Assembly (NCBI RefSeq): GCF_014838825.1
Contig: NZ_JACYMO010000006.1
Coordinates: 152,583 to 216,582 of the forward strand
Origin: Erwinia persicina
Lineage (GTDB): Bacteria > Pseudomonadota > Gammaproteobacteria > Enterobacterales > Enterobacteriaceae
Direction of reading: 5' to 3'
Length of the DNA: 64,000 nucleotides
Shown piece by piece: positions 8,440-18,548 of the stretch. The notes below the pieces were generated by a model. That model was not told where the DNA came from and did no database searches. It saw only the letters and a program-made list of their open reading frames with translations. How positions within the stretch are numbered: position 1 is the first letter of the stretch; every line of letters starts with the position of its first letter. The translations under genes were made by a program, and so were the position numbers.

Positions 8440-9909
8440 TTACGATTTCTGGTACTGGCGGAAACGTTCCTGCAGCCGGCGAAGCTGGTCAATACGGGCG
8501 TCATAGCGCGCCTGCTTCAGGCTGCCCAGCGGTACCGCCGCGCTGGCGCTGCTCAGGCTGCGGATAGCCTGATCAAGCTGACCGCTTAATGCCAGATCCT
8601 CCGCCCGTGCCGCCTGCTCTTCATCGGTGAGGCCCTGGTCGGCAGAAGCCTGTGCCAGCAGGCCCCAGCCGTTCGGGTCGTCTTTATTTGCCCAGGTGTA
8701 GCGGTACAGGACTTTGCTGGCACTGGCGGGCTGTTTAGCCTCGACGTAGGCATTCGCCAGGTTAAGCTGCAACACCGGATTAGTGTTTACGCCTTTAGCG
8801 GCAAGCAGACGATTGATCGCCTGCTGCGGCTGCTTCAGCCCGATATCAATATCCGTCATGATATCCAGATACCAGATATTGTCCGGCTGTTTCGCCAGCA
8901 GCGGCGCAATGATGGTTCTGGCCTCCTGGTATTTACTTTCCCCCAGCAGCAGCACCGCTTTACCATACAACGCCGCCGCCTGCTCACGGCTGTTGCCGTT
9001 GGTCAGGCTGGTCAGCAGGTCGCTGGTGAGCTGGTTTTGCCCGGTAGAGAACATGCCCAGCGCCCGGACTTTCGCCATGTAGTAATCCTGCGATGACTGC
9101 ACCACAACCTGTTTCATCTGATTGGCGCGGTTACGGGCATCTGACAGCCGGCTGTCGGGGAGCGGGTGCGTCAGCAGCATTTCGGGGGGCTTAGAGGCAA
9201 AGCGGGAGGCGTCGGCCAGTTTTTGCAGAAAGTCCGGCATCGCCTCCGGGTCAAATCCGGCACGCTGTAATACCTGGATGCCGATGCGGTCGGCTTCCTG
9301 TTCGTTCTGCTGGGTAAAGCTGATAATGCCCTGCTGGGCCCCCGCCAGGGTGCCGCTGAGGGCCGCCATACCGGCCTGCGGACTGGCCATCGCCAGCAGA
9401 ATTGACCCGAGCGCACCGACCCAGGTTAGCGGGGCATTACGCTGCTGCTCTTCCATGGCGCGGGCCAGATGGCGCTGGGTAACGTGAGAAATTTCGTGTG
9501 CCATAACCGAGGCCAGCTGGCTTTCGTTATCGCTGTAGCGGAACAGCGCGGAGTGAAGCACCACGTTACCGCCAAAGAAGGCAAAGGCGTTAATCTCATC
9601 GTTGCGGATCAGATAAAAATGAAAGGGCGTTTTAACCGACCAGGCATGGTTCACCAGGCGCTGGCCTAATTGATTAATGTACTGGTTCAGCAGGGGGTCG
9701 TTAATGATGGGTGCGCTGGCACGCAGCTGACGAACATAAAAATCGCCCATCGCCAGTTCCTGATTAATCGACAGCGTACCGCCTGCAGTTGTACCAATAT
9801 CCGGCAGGTTATCGCTGATATCAGCATGGGCCGGAAGCTGACTGCCCGCCAGCAGTGTAACCATCAGCGTCGCCAGCAGGCTTTTCTTTAATCGGATGAA
9901 CATACGCAA
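8440..9909 (-). CDS. bepA: Periplasmic beta-barrel assembly-enhancing protease BepA
   Basis: M48-family zinc metallopeptidase and chaperone of the periplasm that helps LptD maturation and degrades misassembled BAM substrates. The 489-residue protein opens with a Sec signal peptide (cleavage near PAHA-DI), has the zinc motif HEISH in [18 protein letters not shown] with the third ligand Glu in [13 protein letters not shown], and ends in a TPR-like region from about residue 310. Two in-frame ATGs lie close together (residues 1 and 3); either is acceptable. In E. coli the gene is under sigma-E control; no clear sigma-E box was found here. Confidence 0.96.
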   Translation of the reverse strand: MRMFIRLKKSLLATLMVTLLAGSQLPAHADISDNLPDIGTTAGGTLSINQELAMGDFYVRQLRASAPIINDPLLNQYINQLGQRLVNHAWSVKTPFHFYLIRNDEINAFAFFGGNVVLHSALFRYSDNESQLASVMAHEISHVTQRHLARAMEEQQRNAPLTWVGALGSILLAMASPQAGMAALSGTLAGAQQGIISFTQQNEQEADRIGIQVLQRAGFDPEAMPDFLQKLADASRFASKPPEMLLTHPLPDSRLSDARNRANQMKQVVVQSSQDYYMAKVRALGMFSTGQNQLTSDLLTSLTNGNSREQAAALYGKAVLLLGESKYQEARTIIAPLLAKQPDNIWYLDIMTDIDIGLKQPQQAINRLLAAKGVNTNPVLQLNLANAYVEAKQPASASKVLYRYTWANKDDPNGWGLLAQASADQGLTDEEQAARAEDLALSGQLDQAIRSLSSASAAVPLGSLKQARYDARIDQLRRLQERFRQYQKS

Positions 9910-10120
9910 ACCCTAACAAGGAAGTCCAGTTTCTGACCGGCAACGTGCCGAAATGTTCTCTTGGCGCGTAAAAGCAACGCACGCATTCCCCATCTTAACC
10001 ACAGCCCGGGGCGAATGAAATGGCTTAATGTCACCCCGCGCGCCCCGTACTGCGTACGGTAAGCCATCTTGCCGTAAAAAACTGAACGTGATGAGGATTG
10101 CCTCCTGCTGCGCGCTTTAA

Positions 10121-10453
10121 GAGGAGGTGCGTGTTGCGCGGGTGGTCAACCTGTACGTGGCCTCCGGGGTGCCGGCAGAAAAACTGAAGTTTGTGGTCTC
10201 GGTCACCGGTGACGGCACGCCCGCCATGCTGAACAACGCACAGTACCACCGACTGTTCGGCAGGGATAATCCCAACCTGCCGCTGATTGCCGCGCTGCGG
10301 GAAAAAGGGGTCGACGTGTCCGTCTGCGATCGGTCTGTCGCCTTCCACCACTATAAGAGCGACTGGATTGATAAATCGGTTACCCACGCGCTGCCCAGCC
10401 CGACAACGGTTTCCACGCTTGAAAATCAGGGCTACGCCTTCCTGTCGATGTAA
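10121..10453 (+). pseudogene. DsrE-family protein, 5'-truncated remnant
   Basis: The reading frame opens right after an in-frame TAA (10118-10120) with GTG at 10127 and encodes about 108 residues that match only the C-terminal two thirds of periplasmic DsrE/DsrF-like proteins (VARVVNLYVASGVPAEKLKF, then GDGTPAMLNNAQYH, then NPNLPLIAALREKGVDV). Family members normally carry about 50 more residues including a signal peptide; none is found upstream in any frame. GAGGAGG sits directly at the frame opening, so some translation is possible. I read it as a decayed gene; a short functional DsrE protein cannot be excluded. Confidence 0.55.
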
Positions 10454-10683
10454 TTCTTCTCAGCGAGCCGCCGGCCCGCCTCCCTGCGCAAACTTTCCTG
10501 TCTTAAGTGAAATAATTATTGGCTCTGAAGGCCTCAGAATATTCCCAAATCGGCTGAGAGGTGTACAATTGGCCCGTGCTTTACCAGGGCATAAATCGTA
10601 CTTAACCTCTATTCGCTCTTTGGGCATAACGCGCATAAAAAATATAAGGCGCTGATAATGATGTTACTCACCGGGGTGAGTCC

Positions 10684-12294
10684 ATGCTGAGGCTTTCGCG
10701 CCCCAAAACGGATTTGCGCACGCTCATTACCCTGCTGGCGGTCGCCAGTATTGTGATCACCCTCGCTAACTCACTGTACGCCAGCTGGCGGGTACAGCGC
10801 GATGTGCTTATCGAAAATACGCTGGAGTCAAACCGGGTTTACGCCACTAAACTGGCGTCTACCACTGAAGTGTTTTTCCAGCTGGCGCAGTCGCAGCTCT
10901 CCTACAGCGCCAAAGTGCTGGGGAACGGTCTGGATAATGACGCGACCCTGCAGGATGAAGTCGATCGCCTGCGTGAGCAAACGAACAGTTTTAACTCCGT
11001 GGTGGTTGTCGATGCCAGCGGCTGGGTGCGGGCAATTTCACCGGAATCTCTGATGCTGAAAGGCATGCATCTCAGCTCCACGGCCACGAAGCAGGCCCTG
11101 CGTGAGCGTAAGCCGCTGATCAGCCAGCCCAGCATGTCCGCAGCGAACAATCTGCTGGTGTTTGTCTCCTGGCCCATCTGGTCGAAAACTGGCACCTATC
11201 TGGGCTATGTCGGCGGCTCTATCTACCTGAAAAAAAGAAGCATTCTTAACGTTCTGCTCGGCGAGCAGTTCTACCGCGACGGATCGTCCCTGTACGTCAT
11301 TGATGGTAAAAATCAGGTGCTGTATCACCAGGACCGTCAGCAGGTAGGGAAAACCATCGATCCTTTGATCAGCGCGGCAGTGCGCGCCCGCGCCAGCAAC
11401 GGTAATCAGCAGGTAACGACGGAAAGCGGTGAGCGGATGCTGGCGGGGTTTGCTAACGTGCCGACGGCAGGCTGGACAATCGTCACGCTTAAACCAGCGG
11501 AGGTGACGCTGGCACCGCTCAACAGCCTGCTGCTGAAAGTGCTCAAGCATTCGGTGCCTTTCGCCCTGCTGACGCTGATTATTGCGCTGATCCTCGCGCA
11601 GCGCATCGCGCTGCCGCTGTGGCAGCTGGCCCGGAAGGCCAGCCAGATGGATACGCAAAATGTGTCGAAAGAAATTAACGGCATCCGCTCCTGGTACTAT
11701 GAAGCCTCGCAGATTAAGCGCGCCATGCTGGCCGGCATTGCCCTGATGCAGGACAAAATCGGCCGGCTGAAGAGTGAAGTACAGACGGACCCGCTGACCG
11801 GGTTGCTCAACCGGCGGGGCCTGAATGCGGTACTGGACTATTTTCTGGCGACTGGTCAGCCCTTTGCGGTGCTGGCGCTGGATATCGACTATTTTAAACG
11901 CGTCAATGATACCTTCGGACACGATGCCGGGGATGCGGTGATCCAGACCGTAGCACGTCAGCTTGAGCAGGGGGCCCGGCAGACGGATGTGATCTGCCGC
12001 AACGGTGGAGAGGAGTTCCTGATGATCCTGCCCGCGGCCGATCGTGAAGTGGCGACAGTGATTGCTGAACGGGTGCGCAAGCGCATCGAACAGCTAACGC
12101 TGGATCGGGTGGGCCATATTACCGTTTCGGTGGGGGTGGCGTTCTGGCAGCCGGATCGTGACGGCAGTATGGATCCCACCTTCAAACAGGCCGATGATGC
12201 GCTTTATCAGGCAAAAAATGCAGGGCGCAATCAGGTGATCGTTGCCCCCGATATCGGCGAAACCGCTGCCGTGGCGCAGGTCTTGCCGCACTGA
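10684..12294 (+). CDS. Membrane diguanylate cyclase with dCACHE-type sensor
   Basis: Makes cyclic di-GMP from two GTP. The 536-residue protein has a transmembrane helix at about residues 14-33, a periplasmic double-CACHE-like sensor to about 285, a second helix at about 288-308 and a C-terminal GGDEF domain. The active-site loop is GGEEF near residues 441-445, an accepted active variant, preceded five residues earlier by RQTD, the product-binding inhibitory site, so feedback inhibition is expected. LDIDYFKRVNDTFGHDAGD supplies the metal and guanine-binding residues. No EAL domain. It sits alone between bepA and perM, which are neighbours in E. coli, so it is an insertion. The sensed ligand is unknown. 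Confidence 0.92.
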   Translation: MLRLSRPKTDLRTLITLLAVASIVITLANSLYASWRVQRDVLIENTLESNRVYATKLASTTEVFFQLAQSQLSYSAKVLGNGLDNDATLQDEVDRLREQTNSFNSVVVVDASGWVRAISPESLMLKGMHLSSTATKQALRERKPLISQPSMSAANNLLVFVSWPIWSKTGTYLGYVGGSIYLKKRSILNVLLGEQFYRDGSSLYVIDGKNQVLYHQDRQQVGKTIDPLISAAVRARASNGNQQVTTESGERMLAGFANVPTAGWTIVTLKPAEVTLAPLNSLLLKVLKHSVPFALLTLIIALILAQRIALPLWQLARKASQMDTQNVSKEINGIRSWYYEASQIKRAMLAGIALMQDKIGRLKSEVQTDPLTGLLNRRGLNAVLDYFLATGQPFAVLALDIDYFKRVNDTFGHDAGDAVIQTVARQLEQGARQTDVICRNGGEEFLMILPAADREVATVIAERVRKRIEQLTLDRVGHITVSVGVAFWQPDRDGSMDPTFKQADDALYQAKNAGRNQVIVAPDIGETAAVAQVLPH

Positions 12295-12376
12295 TGTTTC
12301 TACGCCCGTGACGGCATGACGCAAGAACGGGCCGTATCAGATACACTCTTCCCATCTTTTTCAAGCAAGGACTCCC

Positions 12377-13432
12377 ATGCTCGAACTTTTAATGCAGTGG
12401 TATCGCCGTCGTTTCAGCGATCCCCAGGCGATTGCGCTGCTGGCCATTCTGCTGGCGGCTTTTTGCATACTGTTTTTCTTTAACGGCCTGCTGGCACCGC
12501 TGCTGGTGGCGCTGGTGCTGGCGTATCTTCTGGAATGGCCAACGGTGCGGCTGGAGCGGCTGGGCTGTTCACGCACCTGGGCCGTCACGCTGGTGCTGAT
12601 CGTCTTTGCCACGTTGCTGCTGATCCTGATGCTGGTGGTGGTTCCCGTGGCGTGGCAGCAGGGGATCAATCTGGCCCATGAGTTGCCCACCATGCTGACC
12701 CGGCTGTATCAGTACGCGATGCGGCTGCCTGACCGTTTCCCCACCCTGATGGGGGCCGGCATCATTGATATTGTGGTGGAAAACCTGCGCAGCCGCCTGA
12801 GCGGGTTGGGCGATCAGCTGGTGAAATACTCTCTCGCCTCGCTGGTGGGGCTGATGACGCTGGCGATCTATCTGGTGCTGGTGCCGCTGATGGTGTTCTT
12901 CCTGCTGAAGGACAAAGAGCAGATGCTGAATGCCATCCGCCGCGTGCTGCCGCGTAATCGCGGCCTGGCGGGCCAGGTCTGGGTAGAGATGAATCAGCAG
13001 GTGTCTAACTATATTCGCGGTAAGGTGCTGGAAATGGTCGTGGTGGGCGTGGTCAGCTGGGTGGGCTTCCTCGCCATTGGCATGAACTACGCGCTGCTGC
13101 TGGCGGTGCTGGTTGGGGTGTCGGTGCTTATTCCCTATATCGGGGCGATGGTGGTAACCATCCCGGTGATTGGCGTCGGGCTGGGACAGTGGGGATTATC
13201 CGGTGACTTCTGGACCATGATGGTGATCTATCTGGTCATCCAGGCGCTGGACGGCAACATCCTCGTGCCGGTGCTGTTCTCGGAGGCGGTGAATCTGCAC
13301 CCGCTGGTGATTATCTTATCGGTGGTGGTTTTTGGCGGCTTATGGGGGTTCTGGGGCGTCTTCTTTGCCATTCCGCTGGCCACCCTGGTGAAAGCGGTAG
13401 TACATGCCTGGCCGGATGAGCTGGCCAAATAG
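12377..13432 (+). CDS. perM: AI-2E family transporter PerM
   Basis: Inner-membrane protein of the AI-2 exporter/PerM (UPF0118) superfamily, 351 residues against 353 in E. coli. It has about eight hydrophobic segments, with the family segments PLLVALVLAYLLEWPTV near the N-terminus and the C-terminal IQALDGNILVPVLFSEAVNL and LWGFWGVFFAIPLATLVKA. The E. coli PerM substrate is not established, so no transport role is claimed. Convergent with bcp, as in E. coli once the hyf operon is removed. Confidence 0.9.
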   Translation: MLELLMQWYRRRFSDPQAIALLAILLAAFCILFFFNGLLAPLLVALVLAYLLEWPTVRLERLGCSRTWAVTLVLIVFATLLLILMLVVVPVAWQQGINLAHELPTMLTRLYQYAMRLPDRFPTLMGAGIIDIVVENLRSRLSGLGDQLVKYSLASLVGLMTLAIYLVLVPLMVFFLLKDKEQMLNAIRRVLPRNRGLAGQVWVEMNQQVSNYIRGKVLEMVVVGVVSWVGFLAIGMNYALLLAVLVGVSVLIPYIGAMVVTIPVIGVGLGQWGLSGDFWTMMVIYLVIQALDGNILVPVLFSEAVNLHPLVIILSVVVFGGLWGFWGVFFAIPLATLVKAVVHAWPDELAK

Positions 13433-13450
13433 TCACCGCTGACCTTGTTA

Positions 13451-13475
13451 CGGGTCGACCGGAAAGGTCGACCCG
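13451..13475. terminator. Perfect 10-bp inverted repeat between perM and bcp
   Basis: CGGGTCGACC and GGTCGACCCG flank a five-base GGAAA loop, midway between two converging genes. The very stable hairpin lacks a T-run on either strand, so termination would need Rho or be incomplete; protecting 3' ends is another possible role. Confidence 0.5.
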
Positions 13476-13482
13476 GACATAA

Positions 13483-13950
13483 TTAAGCGGATTTCAGGTA
13501 ATCCATCACGATATCGTGGTGATTGCTGGTTTTGAAGTCGTCAAAGACCTTCTCCACTTTGCCATCCACGCCAATCAGGAAGCTGATGCGGTGAATGCCG
13601 TCATAGGTTTTGCCCATAAAGGTTTTTTCACCCCAGATACCAAACTGCTCACAGACCTGGTGGTCTTCATCTGAAAGCAGGGTGAAGTTCAGCAGCTCTT
13701 TTTCGACGAAGCGGGACAGTTTTTCTGGTTTATCGGTGCTGATTCCCAAGACGTCAACCCCGGCTTTTTTCAGCTCATCCATGCTGTCACGCAGACCACA
13801 AGCCTGGACCGTACAGCCTGGCGTCATCGCTTTCGGGTAAAAATAGACCAGAACGCGCTGTCCCTGGAAGTCGGTCAAATTTACTTGTTCACCGTCCTGA
13901 TCGGGCAAGCTAAATTTCGGTGCGGTATCACCGGCTTTCAGTGGATTCAT
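13483..13950 (-). CDS. bcp: Thiol peroxidase Bcp (peroxiredoxin Q type)
   Basis: Thioredoxin-dependent peroxidase reducing H2O2 and organic hydroperoxides in the cytoplasm. The 155-residue protein shows the peroxiredoxin site in YPKAMTPGCTVQACGLRD, holding the peroxidatic Cys and, five residues later, a second Cys that acts as resolving cysteine in this subfamily. ATG at 13950 is preferred over the adjacent GTG at 13953 because GGAGAG is well spaced and the E. coli protein begins MNPLKAGD. It precedes and is divergent from nothing: gcvR lies upstream on the same strand, giving the E. coli gcvR-bcp order. Confidence 0.96.
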   Translation of the reverse strand: MNPLKAGDTAPKFSLPDQDGEQVNLTDFQGQRVLVYFYPKAMTPGCTVQACGLRDSMDELKKAGVDVLGISTDKPEKLSRFVEKELLNFTLLSDEDHQVCEQFGIWGEKTFMGKTYDGIHRISFLIGVDGKVEKVFDDFKTSNHHDIVMDYLKSA

Positions 13951-14018
13951 CACTACTCTCCGTTTTTATCATCATGCTAGGGGAAAATTTGCGCACTTTC
14001 TCTCGCGGGTGGGCATCG

Positions 14019-14570
14019 TTACGCGCCGTGATGAGAAACTGCCTTAATAGTGCCTTGAGCATGCAGCTCTGTACAGAGTCGGTTGAACGCCATTTCAATA
14101 AAAGACGCATCCTGGCTGGCCGGACTGTGTGCGGTCAGTTGAATATAGAGCCTCGGCGGCTGATTTTCCTCTGCAGGTTGCGTACGGGAGACCAGTTCGG
14201 CGATATTCATCTGCTGCGAATCGAACAGATCGGTAAAACGTTCAATGATGTGTGGGGAGTCGTTAACTTCAACCTGTACCCATACGGTGACCGGCATCGG
14301 CGGCGTGGTCCGGGCGCTGGTACGCTTCATCACGATCAGCAGTTCCATCTCCGCCCCTTTTAACGGCAGGGTGGATTCAATCAGCGTAATGGCATTCCAG
14401 CTGCCGGACAGCAGCATAATAAAGGTAAACTCATCGCCCAGCATGGCCAGTCGGCTATCTTCAATATTACAGCCACAGCTGCTGACATGTCGGGTGATAG
14501 CATTGACAATCCCGGGGCGGTCGACCCCCAGGGCGGTAATGACCAGATGGTGTGGCGATGACTGCGGCAA
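14019..14570 (-). CDS. gcvR: Glycine cleavage system transcriptional regulator GcvR
   Basis: Two-ACT-domain protein that binds GcvA and turns it from activator to repressor of gcvTHP when glycine is low. First ACT domain: HHLVITALGVDRPGIVNAIT, then CGCNIEDSRLAMLG; second: VWVQVEVNDSPHIIERFTD, then MNIAELVSRTQ. No ATG is available. TTG at 14570 is preferred because AGGA at 14583-14580 lies nine bases ahead; a second TTG at 14576 is only three bases away and would add two residues. About 183 residues, slightly shorter at the C-terminus than E. coli GcvR. Confidence 0.93.
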   Translation of the reverse strand: MPQSSPHHLVITALGVDRPGIVNAITRHVSSCGCNIEDSRLAMLGDEFTFIMLLSGSWNAITLIESTLPLKGAEMELLIVMKRTSARTTPPMPVTVWVQVEVNDSPHIIERFTDLFDSQQMNIAELVSRTQPAEENQPPRLYIQLTAHSPASQDASFIEMAFNRLCTELHAQGTIKAVSHHGA

Positions 14571-14713
14571 AATCAAGCTTCCTGTCTAAAATCTAATAAC
14601 TATAAGGTAAACATAAAAAAAACTGCTGACAAGCGCTTGAGCCGCCCTATGCGCTTGCTTTTACTGCTCGGACAAACGTACCATGAAGCACTTGTTTGTC
14701 GAGGGGATGGCTA

Positions 14714-15592
14714 ATGTTCACGGGAAGTATTGTTGCACTCGTAACGCCGATGGATGACAAAGGTAATGTCTGCCGTGCGAGTCTGAAAAAACTGATTGAT
14801 TACCATGTTGCCAGCGGAACCGCGGCAATTGTTTCTGTAGGAACGACCGGCGAATCTGCCACCCTCAGCCATGACGAACATGGTGACGTGGTGATGCTGA
14901 CGCTGGAACTGGCAGATGGTCGTATTCCGATTATTGCCGGTACCGGTGCAAATGCCACCGCTGAAGGCGTCTCTCTGACTAAACGCTTCGAAAAATCGGG
15001 CGTCGTAGGCTGCCTGACCGTCACACCTTATTACAACCGCCCCACCCAGGAAGGGTTGTACCAGCATTTCAAAACCATCGCCGAAAGTACCGATCTTCCG
15101 CAGATGCTGTATAACGTACCGTCACGTACTGGTACAGATTTGCTGCCCGAGACCGTCGGCCGCCTGGCTAAAATAAAAAATATTATCGGAATCAAAGAGG
15201 CGACCGGGAACTTATCGCGGGTTAGTCAGATCCAAGAGCAGGTAAATGAAGATTTTGTGCTGGTGAGCGGCGATGACGCCACGTCACTGGACTTTATGCA
15301 TCTGGGCGGGCACGGCGTAATTTCCGTGACGGCAAACATCGCCGCACGTGAAATGGTTGACCTCTGTGCGCTGGCACGGCAGGGAAACTTTGCTGAAGCG
15401 CGCCTTCTGAACCAGCGCCTGATGCACCTGCATCAGAAACTGTTTGTTGAACCGAATCCTATTCCGGTGAAATGGGCTGCAAAACAATTAGGATTAATAG
15501 CAACCGATACGCTGCGTCTGCCAATGACGCCGCTGACCGATGCAGGTCGTCCGGTTGTTGAGCTGGCACTGAAAAACGCTGGCCTGCTTTAA
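14714..15592 (+). CDS. dapA: 4-hydroxy-tetrahydrodipicolinate synthase
   Basis: First committed step of lysine and diaminopimelate synthesis: condenses pyruvate with aspartate semialdehyde. Starting at the ATG at 14714 (after GAGGGG) gives 292 residues, exactly the E. coli length. The Schiff-base Lys is in [14 protein letters not shown], the catalytic Tyr in [16 protein letters not shown], and the pyruvate-binding [13 protein letters not shown] is near residues 43-55. bamC starts 15 bases after its stop, the conserved dapA-bamC operon. Confidence 0.97.
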   Translation: MFTGSIVALVTPMDDKGNVCRASLKKLIDYHVASGTAAIVSVGTTGESATLSHDEHGDVVMLTLELADGRIPIIAGTGANATAEGVSLTKRFEKSGVVGCLTVTPYYNRPTQEGLYQHFKTIAESTDLPQMLYNVPSRTGTDLLPETVGRLAKIKNIIGIKEATGNLSRVSQIQEQVNEDFVLVSGDDATSLDFMHLGGHGVISVTANIAAREMVDLCALARQGNFAEARLLNQRLMHLHQKLFVEPNPIPVKWAAKQLGLIATDTLRLPMTPLTDAGRPVVELALKNAGLL

Positions 15593-15607
15593 ATTTAGGG
15601 AGAATTA

Positions 15608-16639
15608 ATGGCTTACTCAGTACAAAAGTCCACGGTAGCAAAAGTGGTGGGACTGTCGTTAGTGATGCTGCTGGCAGCATGTTCTAACGATCAACGTTAC
15701 AAGCGTCAGGTGAGCGGTGACGAATCCTACCTGAAGGCTGCCGATCTCAGCGATCTGCGTGCCCCTGCGGGCATGATCCTGCCGCTGCAGAATGGCGACT
15801 TTGATATACCTTCCGTCAGCAGCAAAGGGCAGGTGGGTAAGCAGTTGGATATTCGTCCTCCGGCTCAGACGCTGGCCCTGATGAACGGTACCCGTAGCCA
15901 GTTCGCGGGCAATACCGGCACACTGCTGGTCGATTCACGCGGCGGCTCTCTCTGGCCACAGGTAGTTGATGTGGTACAGGCGGCCAAATACCCGATCGCC
16001 GACCGTCAGGACGCCCGTCAGTCCCTGACGACCGACTGGGTTCAGTGGAACCGTGCAGATGAAGACAACCAGTATCGTGGCCGTTATCAGTTAAGCGTAC
16101 AGCAGCAGGGCGGTCAGCAGGCGCTGACGGTGAAACTGCTGGAGCTGCAACAGCAGGAGAAAGCTGTAACCTCTCCGGTTCAGATCCAGCGCTATACCGC
16201 GCAGATGGTCAATGCCATCAGCGAAGGGCTGGATAAGATGGAAACCGGGCGTGAAAATGCCGCGGCCAGCCGCAGCCCAAGCCAGATTGACGTTCAGAGC
16301 GGTGCCGATGATACCGGCCTGCCTAACCTGATCCTGCGTGCGCCGTTCAATGTGGTGTGGCAACGTCTGCCCGCGACGATGAAACGTGTTGGCATGGAAG
16401 TGACTGACAGCAACCGTTCACAGGGCAGCCTGAACGTCACCTACAAAGCGCCAGGCAGCAGTACCTTTGACGAACTGGGTGCGAAAGACCCGGAACTGAA
16501 CAACGGTGACTACAAAGTGCAGGTCGGTGACCTGGATAACCGTAGCAGCCTGCAGTTCCTCGATCCGAAAGGTCATCCGCTTACCCAGGCGCAAAATGAT
16601 GCGCTGGTGGCGGTGTTCCAGGCCGCATTCAGCAAGTAA
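15608..16639 (+). CDS. bamC: Outer membrane assembly lipoprotein BamC
   Basis: Lipoprotein subunit of the BAM complex that inserts beta-barrel proteins into the outer membrane. Signal peptide with lipobox LLAAC near residues 21-25, then the flexible [17 protein letters not shown] segment that lies along BamD in known structures, followed by two helix-grip domains (about residues 100-215 and 230-343). 343 residues, as in E. coli. Downstream of dapA and followed by a strong terminator. Confidence 0.95.
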   Translation: MAYSVQKSTVAKVVGLSLVMLLAACSNDQRYKRQVSGDESYLKAADLSDLRAPAGMILPLQNGDFDIPSVSSKGQVGKQLDIRPPAQTLALMNGTRSQFAGNTGTLLVDSRGGSLWPQVVDVVQAAKYPIADRQDARQSLTTDWVQWNRADEDNQYRGRYQLSVQQQGGQQALTVKLLELQQQEKAVTSPVQIQRYTAQMVNAISEGLDKMETGRENAAASRSPSQIDVQSGADDTGLPNLILRAPFNVVWQRLPATMKRVGMEVTDSNRSQGSLNVTYKAPGSSTFDELGAKDPELNNGDYKVQVGDLDNRSSLQFLDPKGHPLTQAQNDALVAVFQAAFSK

Positions 16640-16644
16640 GCCAG

Positions 16645-16673
16645 AAGGCCGGAGAGACTCCGGCCTTTTTTTA
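16645..16673 (+). terminator. Intrinsic terminator after dapA-bamC
   Basis: A perfect 10-bp stem, AAGGCCGGAG with CTCCGGCCTT around a three-base loop, is followed by a run of T. Confidence 0.9.
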
Positions 16674-16681
16674 TTGGGTCG

Positions 16682-16697
16682 ACGTAAACGATTGCTT
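16682..16697 (+). promoter_or_regulatory. PurR operator of purC
   Basis: ACGTAAACGATTGCTT differs from the PurR consensus ANGCAAACGNTTNCNT at one position only. It overlaps the expected -35 region of the promoter whose TATAAT is at 16719-16724, so PurR binding would block RNA polymerase. Confidence 0.7.
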
Positions 16698-16718
16698 CGG
16701 TTTTTTATCCCTGGAACA

Positions 16719-16724
16719 TATAAT
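16719..16724 (+). promoter_or_regulatory. -10 element of the purC promoter
   Basis: A perfect TATAAT lies 75 bases before purC. With 17-bp spacing the -35 would be TTCGGT at 16696-16701, touching the PurR box. Confidence 0.6.
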
Positions 16725-16799
16725 TCCGCCAGGCAAAATTTTAACGGGCTGGCACTGCCAGCCTGATAGTGACACTTATATCGTTTGGAGTTAAACAAG

Positions 16800-17513
16800 A
16801 TGCAGAAAAAAGCTGAGTTGTATCGCGGCAAAGCGAAAACCGTTTACAGCACCGAAAACCCGGATCTGTTGGTACTCGAATTCCGCAACGATACGTCAGC
16901 GCTGGACGGTGAGCGTATCGAACAGTTTGACCGTAAGGGAATGATTAACAACAAGTTCAATTATTTCATTATGACAAAACTGCAGGAAGCCGGGATCCCA
17001 ACGCAGATGGAAGCCCTGCTCTCTGACAACGAAGCGCTGGTGAAAAAGCTTGATATGGTGCCGGTCGAGTGTGTTATCCGTAACCGTGCGGCCGGATCGC
17101 TGGTCAAGCGTCTGGGTGTGGAAGAGGGGATGATCCTCAATCCGCCGCTGTTTGATCTGTTCCTCAAAGACGATGCCAAACACGACCCGATGGTCAATGA
17201 GTCGTACTGTGAAACCTTCGGCTGGGTAAACAGAGAGAATCTGGCGCGGATGCGTGAGCTGACTTACAAGGCCAACGACGTGCTGAGCAAGCTGTTTTCT
17301 GATGCTGGTCTGATCCTCGTCGACTTTAAGCTGGAGTTCGGTCTGTTTAACGGTGAAGTGGTGCTGGGTGATGAGTTCTCGCCGGACGGTGCCCGCCTGT
17401 GGGACAAAGAAACGCTGAACAAGATGGATAAGGACCGCTACCGTCAGAGCCTTGGCGGCCTGATTGAAGCTTATGAAGAAGTGGCCAGACGTCTGGGTGT
17501 CACTCTCGACTGA
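16800..17513 (+). CDS. purC: SAICAR synthetase
   Basis: Purine synthesis step joining CAIR and aspartate with ATP. ATG at 16800 (after TGGAG) gives 237 residues, the E. coli length. The N-terminal [12 protein letters not shown] is the ATP phosphate loop, [15 protein letters not shown] is the first SAICAR synthetase signature and [20 protein letters not shown] the second. Regulated by its own PurR site and closed by its own terminator, so a single-gene unit. Confidence 0.97.
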   Translation: MQKKAELYRGKAKTVYSTENPDLLVLEFRNDTSALDGERIEQFDRKGMINNKFNYFIMTKLQEAGIPTQMEALLSDNEALVKKLDMVPVECVIRNRAAGSLVKRLGVEEGMILNPPLFDLFLKDDAKHDPMVNESYCETFGWVNRENLARMRELTYKANDVLSKLFSDAGLILVDFKLEFGLFNGEVVLGDEFSPDGARLWDKETLNKMDKDRYRQSLGGLIEAYEEVARRLGVTLD

Positions 17514-17554
17514 TCCCCGCCAGGGTTAACGCCCTCACGATCTATTGACTGCCG

Positions 17555-17580
17555 AAAGGCCGGGCTTGCCCGGCCTTTTT
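17555..17580 (+). terminator. Intrinsic terminator after purC
   Basis: An 11-bp stem (AAAGGCCGGGC with GCCCGGCCTTT, two-base loop) runs into a T tract. Confidence 0.9.
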
Positions 17581-17678
17581 CACCTCATCCTCTCAATTCC
17601 CGTGTTTTCTGGTTTTCCCTGCGGCATCCGACTAAAATCGACACACGGGTTGTCGTTATTAATTTGGAGCAAACACTT

Positions 17679-18542
17679 ATGCGCTGGCAAGGGCGTCGCG
17701 AAAGCGACAATGTGGAAGATCGCCGTAATGAATCCGGGACGGTTGGCGGTGGGCGCATACGTATTCCTCGTGGTAAAGGGGGCATCGCTCTGCTGATTGT
17801 CGTGGCCATCGCCAGCTACTATGGCTATGACCTGACGCCGCTGCTGACCGGGGATGGCAGCTCCGCCGCACCGACGGCTCAGCAGCAGCAGCGGCAGACC
17901 ACGCCGAAAGAGGATGAGGCCGCGCAGTTCACCCGTACGGTGTTCGCGCTGACGGAAGATACCTGGCAAAAGCTGTTCCGGCAGATGGATAAAACGTGGC
18001 AGCCCCCGACGCTGGTGATGTACCGCAATCAGACGGCCACCGCCTGCGGCAGCGGCCAGTCGGCGATGGGGCCGTTTTACTGCCCGGCAGACAGTAAAGT
18101 CTATATTGACCTGTCGTTTTATGACGAAATGACCCACAAACTGGGGGCCGGCGGTGAGTTCGCCCAGGGCTACGTGATTGCCCATGAGGTCGGACACCAC
18201 GTACAGCACCTGCTGGGCATTGATAAAAAAGTGCGCGAGATGCAGCAGGGCGCGTCACGTACGCAGGTAAACCAGCTGTCGGTGAAAATGGAGCTTCAGG
18301 CGGACTGCTTTGCCGGCGTCTGGGGCCACTATATGCAGCAGGAAAACGTGCTGGAAACCGGGGATCTTGAGTCCGCGCTGAATGCGGCTCAGGCGATCGG
18401 TGATGACCGGCTGCAACAGCGCAGCCAGGGGAGGGTCGTGCCGGACAGCTTTACACACGGCACCTCACAGCAGCGTTATACCTGGTTCAAGAAAGGTTTC
18501 GACAGCGGTAATCCCGGCCAGTGTAATACCTTTGCAGGCTGA
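17679..18542 (+). CDS. ypfJ: Membrane-anchored neutral zinc metallopeptidase-like protein YpfJ
   Basis: 287 residues, the same as E. coli YpfJ. The N-terminal [16 protein letters not shown] is typical of the family (PF04228), one transmembrane helix lies at about residues 37-52, and a glutamine-rich linker follows. The zinc site is HEVGHH in [16 protein letters not shown], with the third ligand probably in [14 protein letters not shown]. The E. coli function is unknown. Starts at ATG after TTGGAG; tmcA follows six bases later. Confidence 0.92.
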   Translation: MRWQGRRESDNVEDRRNESGTVGGGRIRIPRGKGGIALLIVVAIASYYGYDLTPLLTGDGSSAAPTAQQQQRQTTPKEDEAAQFTRTVFALTEDTWQKLFRQMDKTWQPPTLVMYRNQTATACGSGQSAMGPFYCPADSKVYIDLSFYDEMTHKLGAGGEFAQGYVIAHEVGHHVQHLLGIDKKVREMQQGASRTQVNQLSVKMELQADCFAGVWGHYMQQENVLETGDLESALNAAQAIGDDRLQQRSQGRVVPDSFTHGTSQQRYTWFKKGFDSGNPGQCNTFAG

Positions 18543-18548
18543 TGCGGC

